DNA of 6,926 bases, taken from contig JAEZHL010000058.1 in assembly GCA_023416575.1 (NCBI GenBank), positions 1 to 6,926 on the forward strand. The letters are read 5' to 3'. Of the stretch, positions 6,797 through 6,926 are shown piece after piece. This stretch comes from Pseudomonadota bacterium. Lineage in GTDB: Bacteria > Pseudomonadota > Alphaproteobacteria > Rhizobiales > Hyphomicrobiaceae. The notes under the pieces were generated by a model. The model was not told the origin of the DNA and ran no database searches. It worked only from the letters and a program-made list of their open reading frames with translations. Within the stretch, counting starts at the first letter, position 1, and each line of letters begins with the position of its first letter. Position numbers and translations under genes: made by a program.

Positions 6797-6926
6797 CCCC
6801 TCGCCTCGCGCCCGCCTCGAGCGGCGTGCACCATTATTGACCGCCCCATCTGCACAACAGATCCAGCGATCCGTTGCCGCGGCTATCCTCGCCCCCTCGT
6901 GCGCGAGGAGCAAGCCACCCGTCCGC
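6797..6926 (-). other. Leader region upstream of the metal ATPase, no clear feature
   Basis: About 130 bases precede the ATPase start up to the right edge. The ATPase frame stays open here from a TTG at 6911-6913, but the 39 encoded residues, rich in arginine and including a Cys-Cys pair, resemble no known N-terminus of this family, and the ribosome binding site sits directly before the ATG at 6794-6796. The minus strand has a short A/T-rich patch (6833-6838, reading AATAAT) that could be part of a -10 element, but no -35 element at proper spacing. I see no gene, terminator or recognisable metal-regulator operator; a promoter is likely here or beyond the window edge. Confidence 0.3.

Noticed and set aside
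6833..6857. Possible sigma-70 promoter (TTGTGC and AATAAT on the minus strand)
   Set aside because: The spacing between the two elements is about 14 bases, too short for a standard promoter, and both are poor matches.
6797..6913. N-terminal extension of the metal ATPase to a TTG, including a Cys-Cys pair
   Set aside because: The Cys pair is not in a GMxCxxC metal-binding context, the extension is arginine-rich and unlike family N-termini, and a good ribosome binding site precedes the ATG at 6796.

Overview
This is a GC-rich, densely packed bacterial window in which every supported gene lies on the minus strand, so the genes read from right to left. Composition, the hemerythrin-tailed metal ATPase and the lipid and glycosyltransferase genes fit a Gram-negative proteobacterium, most likely an alphaproteobacterium (for example Acetobacteraceae or Rhizobiales). 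That placement is inference; there is no rRNA or other phylogenetic marker here. I see no tRNA, rRNA, CRISPR array, insertion sequence or phage gene.

Layout in transcription order (right to left): (1) 6796-4469, a P1B-type transition-metal ATPase with a TPC metal-site motif and a C-terminal hemerythrin-like domain, the P1B-5 architecture; (2) an 89-base spacer holding an imperfect inverted repeat; (3) 4379-3171, a membrane family 2 glycosyltransferase of the HpnB/CrtQ type; (4) 3174-2149, an AI-2E/PerM family membrane protein overlapping gene 3 by ATGA; (5) 2049-793, a cyclopropane fatty acyl phospholipid synthase family methyltransferase with its active-site residues intact; (6) 791-123, a small soluble YkoP-like protein starting one base after the previous stop; (7) 115 to the left edge, the first 38 codons of a gene starting with a membrane helix, which looks like the N-terminus of an HpnI-type glycosyltransferase but is too short to prove.

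Genes 3 to 7 are linked by overlaps or very short gaps, apart from about 97 bases before gene 5, and look like one operon for membrane lipid or surface glycolipid modification: a glycosyltransferase, an AI-2E permease, a lipid methyltransferase, a YkoP-like protein and a second probable glycosyltransferase. The metal ATPase is upstream on the same strand, is separated by the spacer with the hairpin, and may be a separate unit. No clearly unprecedented system is visible. The points most worth following are the five-gene envelope cassette with its uncharacterised YkoP-like member, the hemerythrin-tailed ATPase with its altered HP motif, and the hairpin between the two units.
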